A stretch of 64,000 nt of DNA from Noviherbaspirillum sp. Root189 (lineage in GTDB: Bacteria > Pseudomonadota > Gammaproteobacteria > Burkholderiales > Burkholderiaceae_D): positions 176,297-240,296 of the forward strand of contig NZ_LMHZ01000056.1 in NCBI RefSeq assembly GCF_001428545.1, given 5' to 3'. The notes under the pieces were generated by a model that was not told the DNA's origin, did no database searches, and saw only the letters and a list, made by a program, of their open reading frames with translations. This document shows, one piece after another, positions 17,752 to 26,733 of the stretch. How positions within the stretch are numbered: the first letter of the stretch is position 1; each line of letters begins with the position of its first letter. The translations under genes and the position numbers were made by a program.

Positions 17752-18518
17752 GGTCGCCAAAACCTGACCGAGCGTGGCTACACGACGGATGGCCGCGGGT
17801 ACTGTCCGTGCTTGTCTTGCTCTGCGTCTGGGAAGTGCTCGCGCTCGGACTGGACAGCAAGGCCCTTCCCTCGCCGCAAAACGTGCTGCGGGCACTTTGG
17901 CAAGAGCTTTACGCCGGCGAGTTGCTTTTCCATCTCGGCATGACGCTTTCCAGGGTAACGATCAGTTTCATCCTTGCGATGCTGGTTGGCGTCGCACTTG
18001 GCATCCTGATGGGAAGTTTCCGCCACTGGGACAACCGGCTGGATGTTCTCATCATTCTCGGCATGAACATCCCGGCGTTGGTCACCATCATCCTGTGTTA
18101 TGTCTGGTTCGGCCTGACGGAAACTGCCGCAATCATCGCCGTGACAGTCAACAAGATTCCAATGGTGACGGTGACGATCCGTGAAGGCGCACGGGCGATT
18201 AACACGCAACTGCTGCAAGTCGCCAGCGTCTACCGGCTCTCGAGGCGCGATACTTTTTTTTCCGTCTACCTGCCGCAGCTTTATCCCTACCTGTTCGCGT
18301 CGGCCCGCAACGGCTTGTCGCTGATCTGGAAAATCGTGCTGGTGGTGGAACTGCTGGGGCGCAGCGACGGCATCGGATTTCAGTTGGGCAGCTTTTTCCA
18401 TTTCTTCGATATCACGAACATCCTCGCCTATACGCTTGCCTTTATTCTGGTGATCTTCGCGATCGAAGCATTGCTGTTTCATCCGCTCGCGTCCCGCCTG
18501 ACCCGGTGGCGCACATGA
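17721..18518 (+). CDS. ABC transporter permease, SsuC/TauC type
   Basis: 265-residue inner-membrane permease with about six hydrophobic segments. The family loop before the last helices is seen as VTVTIREGARAINTQLLQVASVYRLSRRD, and the region around LPQLYPYLFASARNGLSLIWK fits the EAA motif. The TTG start at 17721 overlaps the binding-protein gene by 31 nt; a GTG at 17745, overlapping the upstream stop region, is an alternative. Its stop overlaps the start of the ATPase gene. Confidence 0.87.
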   Translation: MAELSTTGVLRSPKPDRAWLHDGWPRVLSVLVLLCVWEVLALGLDSKALPSPQNVLRALWQELYAGELLFHLGMTLSRVTISFILAMLVGVALGILMGSFRHWDNRLDVLIILGMNIPALVTIILCYVWFGLTETAAIIAVTVNKIPMVTVTIREGARAINTQLLQVASVYRLSRRDTFFSVYLPQLYPYLFASARNGLSLIWKIVLVVELLGRSDGIGFQLGSFFHFFDITNILAYTLAFILVIFAIEALLFHPLASRLTRWRT

Positions 18519-19318
18519 TTTCACTTTCCGTCAATATCCGCAGCAAGACCTTTACCAATGGCGTGTGCGCGATCAAGGACATGTCCTTCGATGCCCGGCC
18601 CGGCGAATTCCTTGCCATCGTCGGCCCTTCGGGCGCGGGGAAGAGCACGCTGCTTGGCCTGATCGCCGGACTCGATCCCGCAGTGGATGGCGATATTTCC
18701 GCCAAAACTGGCGATGCACAGCAGCACCGGTTCAGGACCGGTTTCATGTTCCAGGAGCCGCGCCTGATGCCGTGGCTGACCGTCCAGCAAAACATCGACC
18801 TGGTGCTGAGGCCTTATGCGGGCCGGCGCAATGCCGTGGACGACGATGCGCAGGTCCGGCATTTGCTGGAACTGGTCGGGCTAAAGGACTTCGGCGGCAT
18901 GTTCCCCAGCCAGCTTTCAGCGGGCATGTGCCGGCGCGTGGCACTGCTGCGCGCCTTCATTATCGATCCCGACCTGCTATTGATGGACGAGCCTTTCCAG
19001 TCGCTGGACGCGCCCACCGCCGAGCAACTGCGCCAGTTGCTGTTCGATCTGTGGCAGCGCACCTCGCCTACGGTCTTGTTTGTTACGCATAGCCTGCAGG
19101 AAGCCATCAGCCTTGCCGATCGCATCTTGTTTTTTTCCGCGCGGCCGTCCCATGTCATCCTGGACTATGAGATCCCATTGCCCCGGCCGCGCACATTGGA
19201 CAGTGCTCCAGTGCAGCAGATACACCATCAACTCTTGTCGCGTTATCCGCAATTGCTGGAGGGCTCCGCAGCGCCGGCACATGCATCGGCGATGCTCGGC
19301 CAATACCGGGCGGGCTGA
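18515..19318 (+). CDS. ABC transporter ATP-binding protein, SsuB/TauB type
   Basis: 267-residue ATPase. The ATG at 18515 overlaps the permease stop as ATGA, which decides the start. Walker A is GPSGAGKSTLLGL, the Q-loop MFQEPRLMPWLTV, the signature LSAGMCRRVALLRAF and Walker B LLLMDEPFQSLDAP, followed by the switch His in FVTHSLQEA. The signature reads LSAGM rather than LSGGQ, as is common in this subfamily. It powers the importer formed with the two preceding gene products. Confidence 0.9.
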   Translation: MISLSVNIRSKTFTNGVCAIKDMSFDARPGEFLAIVGPSGAGKSTLLGLIAGLDPAVDGDISAKTGDAQQHRFRTGFMFQEPRLMPWLTVQQNIDLVLRPYAGRRNAVDDDAQVRHLLELVGLKDFGGMFPSQLSAGMCRRVALLRAFIIDPDLLLMDEPFQSLDAPTAEQLRQLLFDLWQRTSPTVLFVTHSLQEAISLADRILFFSARPSHVILDYEIPLPRPRTLDSAPVQQIHHQLLSRYPQLLEGSAAPAHASAMLGQYRAG

Positions 19319-19320
19319 CA

Positions 19321-19770
19321 ATGGGTACTATCACGACGGCCGGCGGTCACATGGCGTTGACGATCGGCCTGGCATTGACCGCCCTGCCGCTGCTTGCCGA
19401 ACCGCCAGCCTGCAGACCGCACGAGGTGCTGACCGAAACCGTGATGCCGCACCTCGAAGAAAATCTTCGTCACACCATTACCCGCGAGAAGCGCTGTTTG
19501 ATGCCTGGCGAGCTGCCGAATGCGTTTCCGATCCTGACGCATTCCTCGCTGCGCGGATGCCGGCTTGGCAACGAAAGCCGCAGTGCGGACAAGGTTGCCT
19601 ATACGCTTTTATGCGATGGCAGCAATGGCACGACAGGGACGGCGCTCTGGGAAAAGTGGAACGGACAGACCAGGGGGACCCTGCAAGTGAAGCTCGGCGG
19701 CAAAAACATGACGTTCTCGCAGCGTATCACCGCTACGCCTTTGGATACCGGTTCGCTTGAAATTCGATGA
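19321..19770 (+). CDS. Exported DUF3617-like protein
   Basis: 149 residues starting two bases after the ATPase stop, so part of the importer operon. A hydrophobic leader (MALTIGLALTALPLLA) suggests export to the periplasm. Four cysteines (CRPHE, KRCLMPGE, RGCRLGN, LLCDGSNG) and the segment TTGTALWEKWNGQTRGTLQVK-LGGKNMTFSQRI follow the pattern of DUF3617 proteins, which share a conserved Cys-containing beta-rich domain of unknown role. It could be a periplasmic accessory of the transporter. The family match is from memory of the pattern, and its function is unknown. Confidence 0.65.
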   Translation: MGTITTAGGHMALTIGLALTALPLLAEPPACRPHEVLTETVMPHLEENLRHTITREKRCLMPGELPNAFPILTHSSLRGCRLGNESRSADKVAYTLLCDGSNGTTGTALWEKWNGQTRGTLQVKLGGKNMTFSQRITATPLDTGSLEIR

Positions 19771-19793
19771 AGCGCCTTCGCTCCATCCGTTCA

Positions 19794-20198
19794 CTACTTC
19801 GAAGCCGGATTTTCGCCGCTTTGTGTCGTGGGGCTGCCCGGTATGCCTTTCGGGTCGGACTTCGATTCATCCCTCGATACTGTCGCACCGCCAGAAGAAT
19901 TTCCGGCGCTTTCCTCGCCAGCCTTCGAGCTGCCCGATGAGCTGTTTGATGAATCACCCGATGAGCTGCCTGATGAACTTCCCGATGAGCTGTCTGATGA
20001 GCTGCCCGATGAAGAACTGGAAGCGTCAGCCGGATCCTTACCGCTTTGCGTTGACGTACTACCTTGCACGCCCTTCGCATCCATCTTCGATTCATCTTTT
20101 TCCGGTGCGGCCTTGTCCTGTGCCTGGACGGTCAACGGCACGCCTGCTGTGCTGATTGTCAGTATTGATGCTGCTACCAACTGGATAAAGGTTTTCAC
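19794..20198 (-). CDS. Secreted Ser/Gly-rich protein with two copies of a 22-residue motif
   Basis: 134 residues. The GTG at 20198 is chosen because GGAGG lies five bases upstream. A signal peptide (MKTFIQLVAASILTISTAGV) ends near VQAQ. The mature protein is a duplicated motif, DESKMDAKGVQGSTSTQSGK at about residues 35-54 and DESKSDPKGIPGSPTTQSGE at about 111-130. A low-complexity linker of SSGSSSD-type units joins the copies. It should be intrinsically disordered, acidic and hydroxyl-rich. It converges with the importer operon and is followed on the same strand by nothing close. I do not recognise a family; a metal-binding or surface role is only a guess. Confidence 0.7.
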   Translation of the reverse strand: MKTFIQLVAASILTISTAGVPLTVQAQDKAAPEKDESKMDAKGVQGSTSTQSGKDPADASSSSSGSSSDSSSGSSSGSSSGDSSNSSSGSSKAGEESAGNSSGGATVSRDESKSDPKGIPGSPTTQSGENPASK

Positions 20199-20314
20199 GG
20201 CAACCTCCAAGTTGAACAATTACTTATTAGTGAGTCACAAACCAATTGCAATCCGACTACAGGCATTTTTCCCTATCGCTTCTTCTGTGCAACCCACCCG
20301 TGGCATAGCGTCCG

Positions 20315-21268
20315 TCATTCCGTCTTGCGCAAATCCCGGATTGCCTTCCGCAGCGCCTCTCTCACTGTCGGATCCGATGGTGTGTGCGTTCCCCTTGTGA
20401 TCCAGCGTAAATCGGCATGGGGCATACAGCGGGTCAGCCGCAGTGCATTGCAAGGCGGACAGATCCAGTCATGCGTGCCATGCAGCAGGATGGCCGGTAT
20501 TGCCGCCGTCCGCCGCGCGCAACGGAAAAGTGACCGCGTATTGGTGAAGCAGGCATTACTGATGTAATGGGCTTGCACACGGTATTTACCGACCCAGCGA
20601 GGATCGAAGTCCACCGGCACAGGCCCGTTTCCCATCATTGCCTGCAACACCGCCTCTTCGTATTCCCCCCATCGGCGTGCTGCATCCTGCTGTTCCTCCG
20701 ATGAGACACTTTGTAACATCACCGTCAGGGTTTGGAGCACATTCCGCTTCTGCAATATGTTCCATCCGGCGGTCAAGCGCTCCCATGCGGCCGGCACTAA
20801 TGCTTTCAGGGATTGAAAAAACCAGTCCAATTCCATTCTTGTTGCAAGAAACGCGCCTCTCATCACCAGGCCATGAACGGCTTCCGGATAGCGGCCCGCA
20901 TAACACAGGGCAAGCATCGCTCCCCAGGAGCCTCCGACAAGCAGGAAGCTGGACAGTTGTAATCGCATGCGTAGACGTTCAATGTCCTCTATCAGGTCGC
21001 CTGTCTGGTTATTGTCTGTCGCGCCCGCCGGCAGGCTCCTGCCCGCGCCGCGCTGGTCAAACAAAACGACCTGATCTTGCGAGAGGTCGAACCAATCCAG
21101 CATGGAAAGCTTGCAGCCGCTGCCCGGGCCGCCATGCAATACGAGGGAGGCGGGTGCATTGGGGTTGCCGTATTGCGCGAAGTAAAGCCTGTGCCCGCCG
21201 CCTACCGGGAGATATCCCTCATGGAACGGAAGCGGTAACGATAGAGGTATTGGCTTCGGCATAAACAT
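20315..21268 (-). CDS. pip: Prolyl iminopeptidase-family alpha/beta hydrolase (S33)
   Basis: 317 residues from the Met at 21268, the normal length for the family; a longer frame reaches 21358 but its 30 extra residues do not look conserved. Motifs are LVLHGGPGSGCKLSMLDWF (oxyanion region), DQRGAGRS, the nucleophile elbow GGSWGAMLAL, the catalytic Asp in LLHGTHDWICPP and a His in ITRGTHTPSD. The family removes N-terminal proline from peptides in the cytoplasm. It is divergent from pqqA, with about 110 bp between them. That placement raises the possibility that it trims PqqA-derived peptides, but a housekeeping role is as likely. Confidence 0.82.
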   Translation of the reverse strand: MFMPKPIPLSLPLPFHEGYLPVGGGHRLYFAQYGNPNAPASLVLHGGPGSGCKLSMLDWFDLSQDQVVLFDQRGAGRSLPAGATDNNQTGDLIEDIERLRMRLQLSSFLLVGGSWGAMLALCYAGRYPEAVHGLVMRGAFLATRMELDWFFQSLKALVPAAWERLTAGWNILQKRNVLQTLTVMLQSVSSEEQQDAARRWGEYEEAVLQAMMGNGPVPVDFDPRWVGKYRVQAHYISNACFTNTRSLFRCARRTAAIPAILLHGTHDWICPPCNALRLTRCMPHADLRWITRGTHTPSDPTVREALRKAIRDLRKTE

Positions 21269-21379
21269 TGCGTAGTTGGTTGACTGCCCTGGATCGACGC
21301 AGCGCGGAGCGCGTACGGAGCGGAGCTCATCGGTGCGGATGTATCCGACCGTCCTCATCTAACATGCAAGGAGAAAGCC

Positions 21380-21454
21380 ATGCAATGGACCACACCTCAA
21401 TTTACCGATTTACGTTTCGGCTTTGAAATCACGATGTATATTGCCAATCGCTAA
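21380..21454 (+). CDS. pqqA: PQQ precursor peptide PqqA (24 aa)
   Basis: Small gene coding for [20 protein letters not shown] followed by IANR and TAA. AAGGAG at 21368-21373 is six bases upstream of the ATG. The conserved Glu16 and Tyr20 (E-I-T-M-Y) are the residues that are cross-linked and excised to form pyrroloquinoline quinone. The length of 24 matches the classical PqqA. It heads the pqqABCDE operon; the 73-bp gap to pqqB probably allows partial termination or processing so that peptide is made in excess. Confidence 0.95.
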   Translation: MQWTTPQFTDLRFGFEITMYIANR

Positions 21455-21527
21455 GCTAGTACATGCCACGGTAGCGCGGCGGCCGTGAAGCGGATCGCCG
21501 CGCGCTTTTTCGGGGATCCGCCACTGA

Positions 21528-22454
21528 ATGAAGATACATATCCTGGGCTCCGCGGCTGGCGGTGGGTTCCCGCAATGGAACTGCAATTGCCGCAACTGTG
21601 ACGGCATCCGCAAGGGAACAGTCCGGGCCGTTCCGCGCACCCAATCATCCATCGCCGTTTCCGCAGATGGCATGAATTGGGTCATCGTCAATGCATCTCC
21701 CGACATATTGGTGCAGATCCGTGCGACGCCGGCACTGCAGCCAGGACGCGCCAGTCGCGATACCGGGATCGCGGCGGTGATGCTGATGGATGCGCAGATT
21801 GACCATGTCGCTGGACTGCTGATGCTGCGCGAGGGCAAGCGCTTGCCGCTGTATTGCACGGCATCGGTCTGGGAAGACCTGAACAAGGGCTTGCCCGTGG
21901 CATCGGTGCTGATGCATTACTGCGGCGTCCAGTGGCACCCGGTCGACGCTCAGGACGCTGCCGGTTCCGCCAGGCGCTTCACCATACCGGACATTGAAGG
22001 CATCCGCTTTAGCGCCTTGGCATTGAAGAGCAAGGCGCCGCCCTATTCGCCGCATCGACAATGTCCACAGCCCGACGACAATTGCGGACTGCTTATCGAA
22101 AATATGGCAACCGGGCGGATCCTCTTTTACGCGCCGGGTCTTGGCGAAATCGAGCCGCACATTGAAACAGCCATGCGCAGCGCAGACTGCGTGCTGGTGG
22201 ACGGCACGATGTGGACCGACGATGAAATGATCCGAATGGGATTGTCGGGCAAGACGGCAGCCGATATGGGACACCTTCATCTGTCCGGCCCCGGCGGAAT
22301 GATTGAAGTTCTGGACGCGCTCGAATCCCGCCGCAAAATCCTCATCCATATCAATAACACGAACCCGATACTCGATGAAGATTCCGCCGAACGGGCGACG
22401 CTTGCGCGGCACGGCATCGAAGTTGCCTGCGACGGGATGGAGATCAACTTATGA
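21528..22454 (+). CDS. pqqB: PQQ biosynthesis protein PqqB
   Basis: 308-residue metallo-beta-lactamase-fold protein of cofactor PQQ synthesis. It begins [20 protein letters not shown] and has the structural Zn-type cysteines (CNCRNC). The loop [14 protein letters not shown] replaces the usual HxHxDH. The C-terminal [15 protein letters not shown] and HINNTNPIL segments are typical. The family is thought to hydroxylate the tyrosine-derived intermediate before PqqC acts. It overlaps pqqC by 4 nt (ATGA). Confidence 0.95.
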   Translation: MKIHILGSAAGGGFPQWNCNCRNCDGIRKGTVRAVPRTQSSIAVSADGMNWVIVNASPDILVQIRATPALQPGRASRDTGIAAVMLMDAQIDHVAGLLMLREGKRLPLYCTASVWEDLNKGLPVASVLMHYCGVQWHPVDAQDAAGSARRFTIPDIEGIRFSALALKSKAPPYSPHRQCPQPDDNCGLLIENMATGRILFYAPGLGEIEPHIETAMRSADCVLVDGTMWTDDEMIRMGLSGKTAADMGHLHLSGPGGMIEVLDALESRRKILIHINNTNPILDEDSAERATLARHGIEVACDGMEINL

Positions 22455-23161
22455 GCGCGGTCGTAGAGACGAAGACGAAGGCAGCATGGAGTCGCGCCGA
22501 GTTTGAGGAACAATTGCGCGCCAAGGGTGCCGGTTATCACATTCATCATCCGTTCAATCGCCGGATGAACAGCGGCCAGCTTGAACCCGAGCAGATTCGC
22601 GGCTGGGTGGCCAACCGGTTTTACTACCAGCTCAGAATCCCGCAAAAGGACGCGGCGATCCTCGCCAACTGTCCGGACCGCGAGATGCGGCGCAAATGGG
22701 TATTGCGCATACTTGACCATGACGGCTTTGGGGACGGCGAAGGCGGCATTGAAGCGTGGGCCCGCCTTGGCACCGCGGTCGGCATAGAGCGCGAACAATT
22801 ATGGTCGCTGCGGTCAGTGGTGCCCGGTGTGCGCTTTGCGGTGGATGCCTATGTCAATTTCGCCAGGACCGCACCATGGCAGGAAGCCGTATGCTCGTCG
22901 CTGACCGAAATGTTTGCGCCGAAAATCCATCAAGACCGGCTTGCCAACTGGCCGCACCATTATCCCTGGATCGACCAGGAAGGCTTGCAGTATTTCCGCA
23001 GCCGTATCGCCCTTGCCGAACGCGATGTCGAGCATGGTTTGCAGGTGACGCTGGATCATTTCACCAGCCGGGCACAGCAGGAACGCGCGCTGGATATCCT
23101 GCAGTTCAAGCTCGATATTCTGTGGGCGATGCTTGACGCAGTCGACAAGGCATTTCCTTAG
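22451..23161 (+). CDS. pqqC: Pyrroloquinoline-quinone synthase PqqC
   Basis: 236-residue cofactor-free oxidase, all-alpha, that performs the final ring closure and eight-electron oxidation to PQQ. It has the family segments [31 protein letters not shown], and the C-terminal [27 protein letters not shown] with catalytic His/Tyr/Arg. Length is normal. Confidence 0.96.
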   Translation: MSAVVETKTKAAWSRAEFEEQLRAKGAGYHIHHPFNRRMNSGQLEPEQIRGWVANRFYYQLRIPQKDAAILANCPDREMRRKWVLRILDHDGFGDGEGGIEAWARLGTAVGIEREQLWSLRSVVPGVRFAVDAYVNFARTAPWQEAVCSSLTEMFAPKIHQDRLANWPHHYPWIDQEGLQYFRSRIALAERDVEHGLQVTLDHFTSRAQQERALDILQFKLDILWAMLDAVDKAFP

Positions 23162-23190
23162 GACGCAATGACAGGACGACAGGAGAGACG

Positions 23191-23454
23191 ATGAACGACG
23201 TTCCCGACAAGCCCCAGCTCTCGCGCCTGTTCCGCTTTCAGTGGGAAGAAGCGCAGGGCAACTACGTGCTGCTGTATCCGGAGGGGATGGTAAAGCTGAA
23301 CCAGAGCGCGGCGGAAATCTTGAAGCGCTGCAACGGCGAACGCGACATCGTCCATATCGTGACGGACCTGGAACAATCGTTCTCCACCGCAGGACTGGAA
23401 CAAGATGTCAGGGCCTTCCTGCGTACCGCAACCGAGCGAGGCTGGCTTGTCTGA
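23191..23454 (+). CDS. pqqD: PqqA-binding peptide chaperone PqqD
   Basis: 87-residue RiPP recognition element that binds PqqA and presents it to PqqE. The winged-helix pattern is complete: [22 protein letters not shown] then [19 protein letters not shown] and a C-terminal helix ending GWLV. The gene starts 29 bp after pqqC and overlaps the chosen pqqE start by 8 nt. Confidence 0.95.
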   Translation: MNDVPDKPQLSRLFRFQWEEAQGNYVLLYPEGMVKLNQSAAEILKRCNGERDIVHIVTDLEQSFSTAGLEQDVRAFLRTATERGWLV

Positions 23455-24661
23455 ATCACGCAACGAGGCTGTACAGACGATTCAATCCACGGAATCCACG
23501 AAGCGCGCGCAGGGCGCCGCTGTCCATGCCCTTGCGCCACCGCTCTGGCTGCTGGCGGAACTCACCTACCGCTGTCCCTTGCACTGCGTGTATTGCTATA
23601 ACCCGCTGGACTACGCAACAAAGGACTCCGAATTGAGCACTGCCCAATGGATCGACGTCATGCGGCAGGCACGTGCGCTGGGTGCCGCTCAGGTCGGCTT
23701 CTCCGGCGGCGAACCGCTGGTGCGCGAAGACCTGGAAGAGCTGATTGGCGAAGCGCGCCGGCTTGGCTATTACACCAACCTCATCACGTCCGGCGTCGGA
23801 CTGAACGAAGCGCGCATCGCAGGGATGCGGCAGGCCGGCCTCGATCACATCCAGCTGTCGTTCCAGGACTCCACCAAGGAGATGAACGACTTCCTGTCCA
23901 GCACTAAGACCTTCGCGCTGAAATCGCGCGTCGCCAGCCTGATCAAGCAGTACGATTACCCAATGGTCCTGAATGTGGTACTGCACCGGTATAACCTCGA
24001 CCATGTCGGCCGCATCATCGACATGGCGCTGGAAATGGGGGCGGAATACCTGGAGTTGGCCAATACGCAATACTACGGCTGGGGTCTTGCCAACCGCGAT
24101 CATCTGCTCCCAAGCAAGGAACAATTGCAACGGGCCGAAGCGGTCGTCAGCGAGTATCGCGCCCGGTTCGGCAACAGGCTGCGCATTCTGTTCGTGGTAC
24201 CCGATTATTTCGAAAACCGTCCAAAAGCTTGCATGAATGGCTGGGGCGGCGTGTTCCTTGCCATCGCCGCCGACGGTGTTGCCCTCCCTTGCCATGCGGC
24301 GCGCACCCTGCCCGGGCTCGAATTCCCGAACGTCACGCAACACAGCCTGCATGACATCTGGTATCACAGCGAAGCCTTTAACCGCTACCGGGGCGATGGA
24401 TGGATGCGCGAGCCGTGCCGCTCCTGCCCGGAAAAGACGAAGGATTTTGGCGGCTGCCGCTGTCAGGCGTATGCGTTGACCGGGGCCGCGGAAAACGCGG
24501 ATCCGGTATGCAGCAAGTCGCCCCACCATGGCGAGTTGGAAGCGATTGTCTTGCAGACGCAGCGCAAGCAGGCAGAGCAGGCTGCGCGGAAGATGGAACA
24601 ACCTATCCTGTTTCGTACCGACGCCAATTCGAAGCGCTTCGTGGATGGACAGCTTAAATAA
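23447..24661 (+). CDS. pqqE: PqqA peptide cyclase PqqE (radical SAM/SPASM)
   Basis: 404 residues from a TTG at 23447, chosen because it gives the usual short leader and has a GAGG about six bases upstream; an ATG at 23405 would add 14 residues. It forms the Glu-Tyr carbon-carbon bond in PqqA. The radical SAM cluster motif is CPLHCVYC at the start of the core, followed by [13 protein letters not shown]. Auxiliary cluster cysteines are in KACMNGWGG and [19 protein letters not shown] and near DPVC at the end. Slightly longer than typical PqqE at its C-terminus ([16 protein letters not shown]). Confidence 0.94.
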   Translation: MSESRNEAVQTIQSTESTKRAQGAAVHALAPPLWLLAELTYRCPLHCVYCYNPLDYATKDSELSTAQWIDVMRQARALGAAQVGFSGGEPLVREDLEELIGEARRLGYYTNLITSGVGLNEARIAGMRQAGLDHIQLSFQDSTKEMNDFLSSTKTFALKSRVASLIKQYDYPMVLNVVLHRYNLDHVGRIIDMALEMGAEYLELANTQYYGWGLANRDHLLPSKEQLQRAEAVVSEYRARFGNRLRILFVVPDYFENRPKACMNGWGGVFLAIAADGVALPCHAARTLPGLEFPNVTQHSLHDIWYHSEAFNRYRGDGWMREPCRSCPEKTKDFGGCRCQAYALTGAAENADPVCSKSPHHGELEAIVLQTQRKQAEQAARKMEQPILFRTDANSKRFVDGQLK

Positions 24662-24679
24662 GCGAGCGCGAAAGCACGC

Positions 24680-25486
24680 TCAAGCGGGCCGTGCCGCCTT
24701 GATCAGGCTTCCTTGCGGGTTGTACCCGACCAAAGCCATCGCATAAAACACTGCCGTGCAGAGGGCGACCACCGCCAGCGATGCCGGCTCAACTTGCCCG
24801 TACAGCGCAAAGCGCAAGGCTTCCACCGCGTGCGTGAAGGGATTCAGGCTGGCGAGCCTATAGATCCACTCTGCTCCTGATTCGCGGATCTTCCATAGCG
24901 GATACAGGGCCGACGATAGAAAGAACATCGGAAAGATCACGAAGTTCATCGTCCCCGCGAAATTTTCCAATTGCTTGATGTAGACCGACAGCACCAGACC
25001 AAAGGCGCACAGCATCAAGGCGCCAAGCACGATGACAGGCAGGCCAGCGAGGATCTGGACAATACCCAGATCGACGCCGAACAGCAGGGCCAGTACGATG
25101 AAGGCTATCGCTTGCAGCACGGACAGGAAAGTGCCCGCAGCAAGCTTGCAGGCTAGCAGATAGGTTCGCGGCAACGGCGCGGTGAGCAGCAGCCGCATCA
25201 CGCCCATCTCGCGGTCATACACCATCGCCAGCGACGACTGCATGCCATTGAACAGGCACACCATCATCACCAGGCCCGGCAGCAGGTAGACGCGGTATTC
25301 GACATAGGTATCGTAGGGCGGAATGATCGCCACTCCGAATACGTTCTGGAAGCCGGCGGCGAATACCACCAGCCAAAGTGCGGGCCGCACCATCGACGAT
25401 ACCAGGCGCCCGGGCTGGCGCAGGAACTTATGCACTTCGCGGCCGGCAATCGCCCGCAAGGCAAGCAAGGCATGCGCGGTTTTCAA
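24680..25486 (-). CDS. ABC-2 type permease of the PQQ-dependent alcohol oxidation (ped-like) system
   Basis: 268-residue inner-membrane ABC-2 permease with six hydrophobic segments, including the FSSALYPLWKIRESG and LASLNPFTHAVEALR motifs of the family. It is the last gene of the set ATPase, beta-propeller, binding protein, permease, an arrangement characteristic of the PQQ-associated ABC system (PedC-like permease). The presumed role is export, or sensing linked to periplasmic alcohol oxidation; the cargo is not known. It converges with pqqE, with 18 bp between stops. Confidence 0.86.
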   Translation of the reverse strand: MKTAHALLALRAIAGREVHKFLRQPGRLVSSMVRPALWLVVFAAGFQNVFGVAIIPPYDTYVEYRVYLLPGLVMMVCLFNGMQSSLAMVYDREMGVMRLLLTAPLPRTYLLACKLAAGTFLSVLQAIAFIVLALLFGVDLGIVQILAGLPVIVLGALMLCAFGLVLSVYIKQLENFAGTMNFVIFPMFFLSSALYPLWKIRESGAEWIYRLASLNPFTHAVEALRFALYGQVEPASLAVVALCTAVFYAMALVGYNPQGSLIKAARPA

Positions 25487-25497
25487 TGTTCATCTCC

Positions 25498-26733
25498 TTA
25501 TTTTGCTTTGCCAGGCGCTGCCGGCACTTCTCCCAGCCGGCAGGGCGATTCCTTTTCATCGGCGCCCAGCGTGTCGAGATTATTTTTCGGGTGCAGGAAA
25601 CCTTCGAATGGCGCTGCGCCGGCAATGCCGCCCCCAATGCCGCCATGCGCTAGAAACACTGGCTGGCGTAATTGCTGGTCCCAAGGGCGGAACGACAGGC
25701 GCGCTCCCTTGAATCCGTCCAGAACAAGTTCCTGGCTGCGTAAGGCATTGCGGTGCTCGCGCGCATCCGGCACCCTGAGCGCGACATCGATGATCGCCTT
25801 GGTCGCCATCCAGGCTGCCCAATCTTCGCTGGCCATTGGCCGGCGCGCAGCCTTTCTGAAGCGGCGGTTCAGTTGCGGCGCCCCATTCCGCTCCCACGAG
25901 GAATGCCAGCCCTCGGCCACCAGGCCGGAACTGCCTACCACCGGGCGCGGCAACACGGTATGGTAGGGCACATCGCGCGCAAACTCGCCGTCACTATCCA
26001 CTACCCAGATCACGTCCGTATCGATGCCGGCCGTGAGCAATGCCACATTCGCCATGTCCCGTTCGCGCGGATCGTTGGACAGCTTGAAGGCTTTGCTGGC
26101 GACCAGCTTGAGCCCATAGCGCTTAATCGCATTCTGTACCGCTGCGGCCATCGCCTGATCAGCGGGCAAGGTGCCGGAAAGGAGCAGCACCCGGTTCCAT
26201 TTGCGTGCAACGAGGAACTGCGCCATCGCGTCTGCGCGCATGGTTTCATCCGGCAGGGTATGAAAAAACTGCGCGTTGCATGCGGCGCGTCTCAGCCTTG
26301 CATCGGGCGCCGATACATTGAACATCAGCACATTGCCAGGCTGGATGGCCTTGCTTAATTCTTCCATCGCGGGACCGGGAAGATCGAGCAGAAAATGTGC
26401 GACGCCCTTCTTTGCGAGCGCATCGATCTTGGCATGTGCGTCTTCGATGTTGTCAACCTCAACGTCGACCAGGCTCACCTGCAGGCCCGCCTGCCGAAGG
26501 CTGAATTCCGATTCCGCAATGGCCAATGCCGCTCCCGCCCTTGGCCGGCCAAGCGGCTGCCCGGGGTAATTCTTGTCCAGCCGCGTAGCGTCATAACGCG
26601 GGTCGGCAGGATCGGACACCACCGCGATGCTCAGCTCGCGCGCCTGCGCGGTCACGCCCATGCAGGCAAACAGGCAAGCGAAAATGGCCTGCAGCAGGCG
26701 GCGTACGGGCTGATGGCCGGTGCGCTTAATCAT
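25498..26733 (-). CDS. Periplasmic binding protein of the PQQ-dependent alcohol dehydrogenase ABC system
   Basis: 411 residues with a signal peptide ending at VTAQARE. It has a Leu/Ile/Val-binding-like fold, but its mature sequence (ELSIAVVSDPADPRYDATRL, then PGPAMEELSKAIQPGNVLMFNVSAPDARLRRA and KWNRVLLLSGTLPADQAMAAAV) fits the subfamily found only next to PQQ alcohol dehydrogenase genes. It overlaps the beta-propeller gene by 8 nt. A binding protein combined with an ABC-2 exporter-type permease is unusual, since ABC-2 systems do not normally use one. Confidence 0.85.
   Translation of the reverse strand: MIKRTGHQPVRRLLQAIFACLFACMGVTAQARELSIAVVSDPADPRYDATRLDKNYPGQPLGRPRAGAALAIAESEFSLRQAGLQVSLVDVEVDNIEDAHAKIDALAKKGVAHFLLDLPGPAMEELSKAIQPGNVLMFNVSAPDARLRRAACNAQFFHTLPDETMRADAMAQFLVARKWNRVLLLSGTLPADQAMAAAVQNAIKRYGLKLVASKAFKLSNDPRERDMANVALLTAGIDTDVIWVVDSDGEFARDVPYHTVLPRPVVGSSGLVAEGWHSSWERNGAPQLNRRFRKAARRPMASEDWAAWMATKAIIDVALRVPDAREHRNALRSQELVLDGFKGARLSFRPWDQQLRQPVFLAHGGIGGGIAGAAPFEGFLHPKNNLDTLGADEKESPCRLGEVPAAPGKAK

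Noticed and set aside
19921-20030. Tandem trinucleotide-like repeat considered as a CRISPR or VNTR locus
   Set aside because: It is the in-frame Ser/Gly linker of a coding gene; no spacers of constant size are present. Length variation between strains is still possible.
19828-20400. Plus-strand frame coding for a LPDELPDEL-type acidic repeat
   Set aside because: It is the complement of the Ser/Gly-rich gene. That gene has a GGAGG site and a signal peptide, and the plus frame has neither.
23456-24601. A 381-codon minus-strand frame
   Set aside because: Antisense to pqqE, which has all radical SAM and SPASM cysteines. No ribosome-binding site or motif on the other strand.
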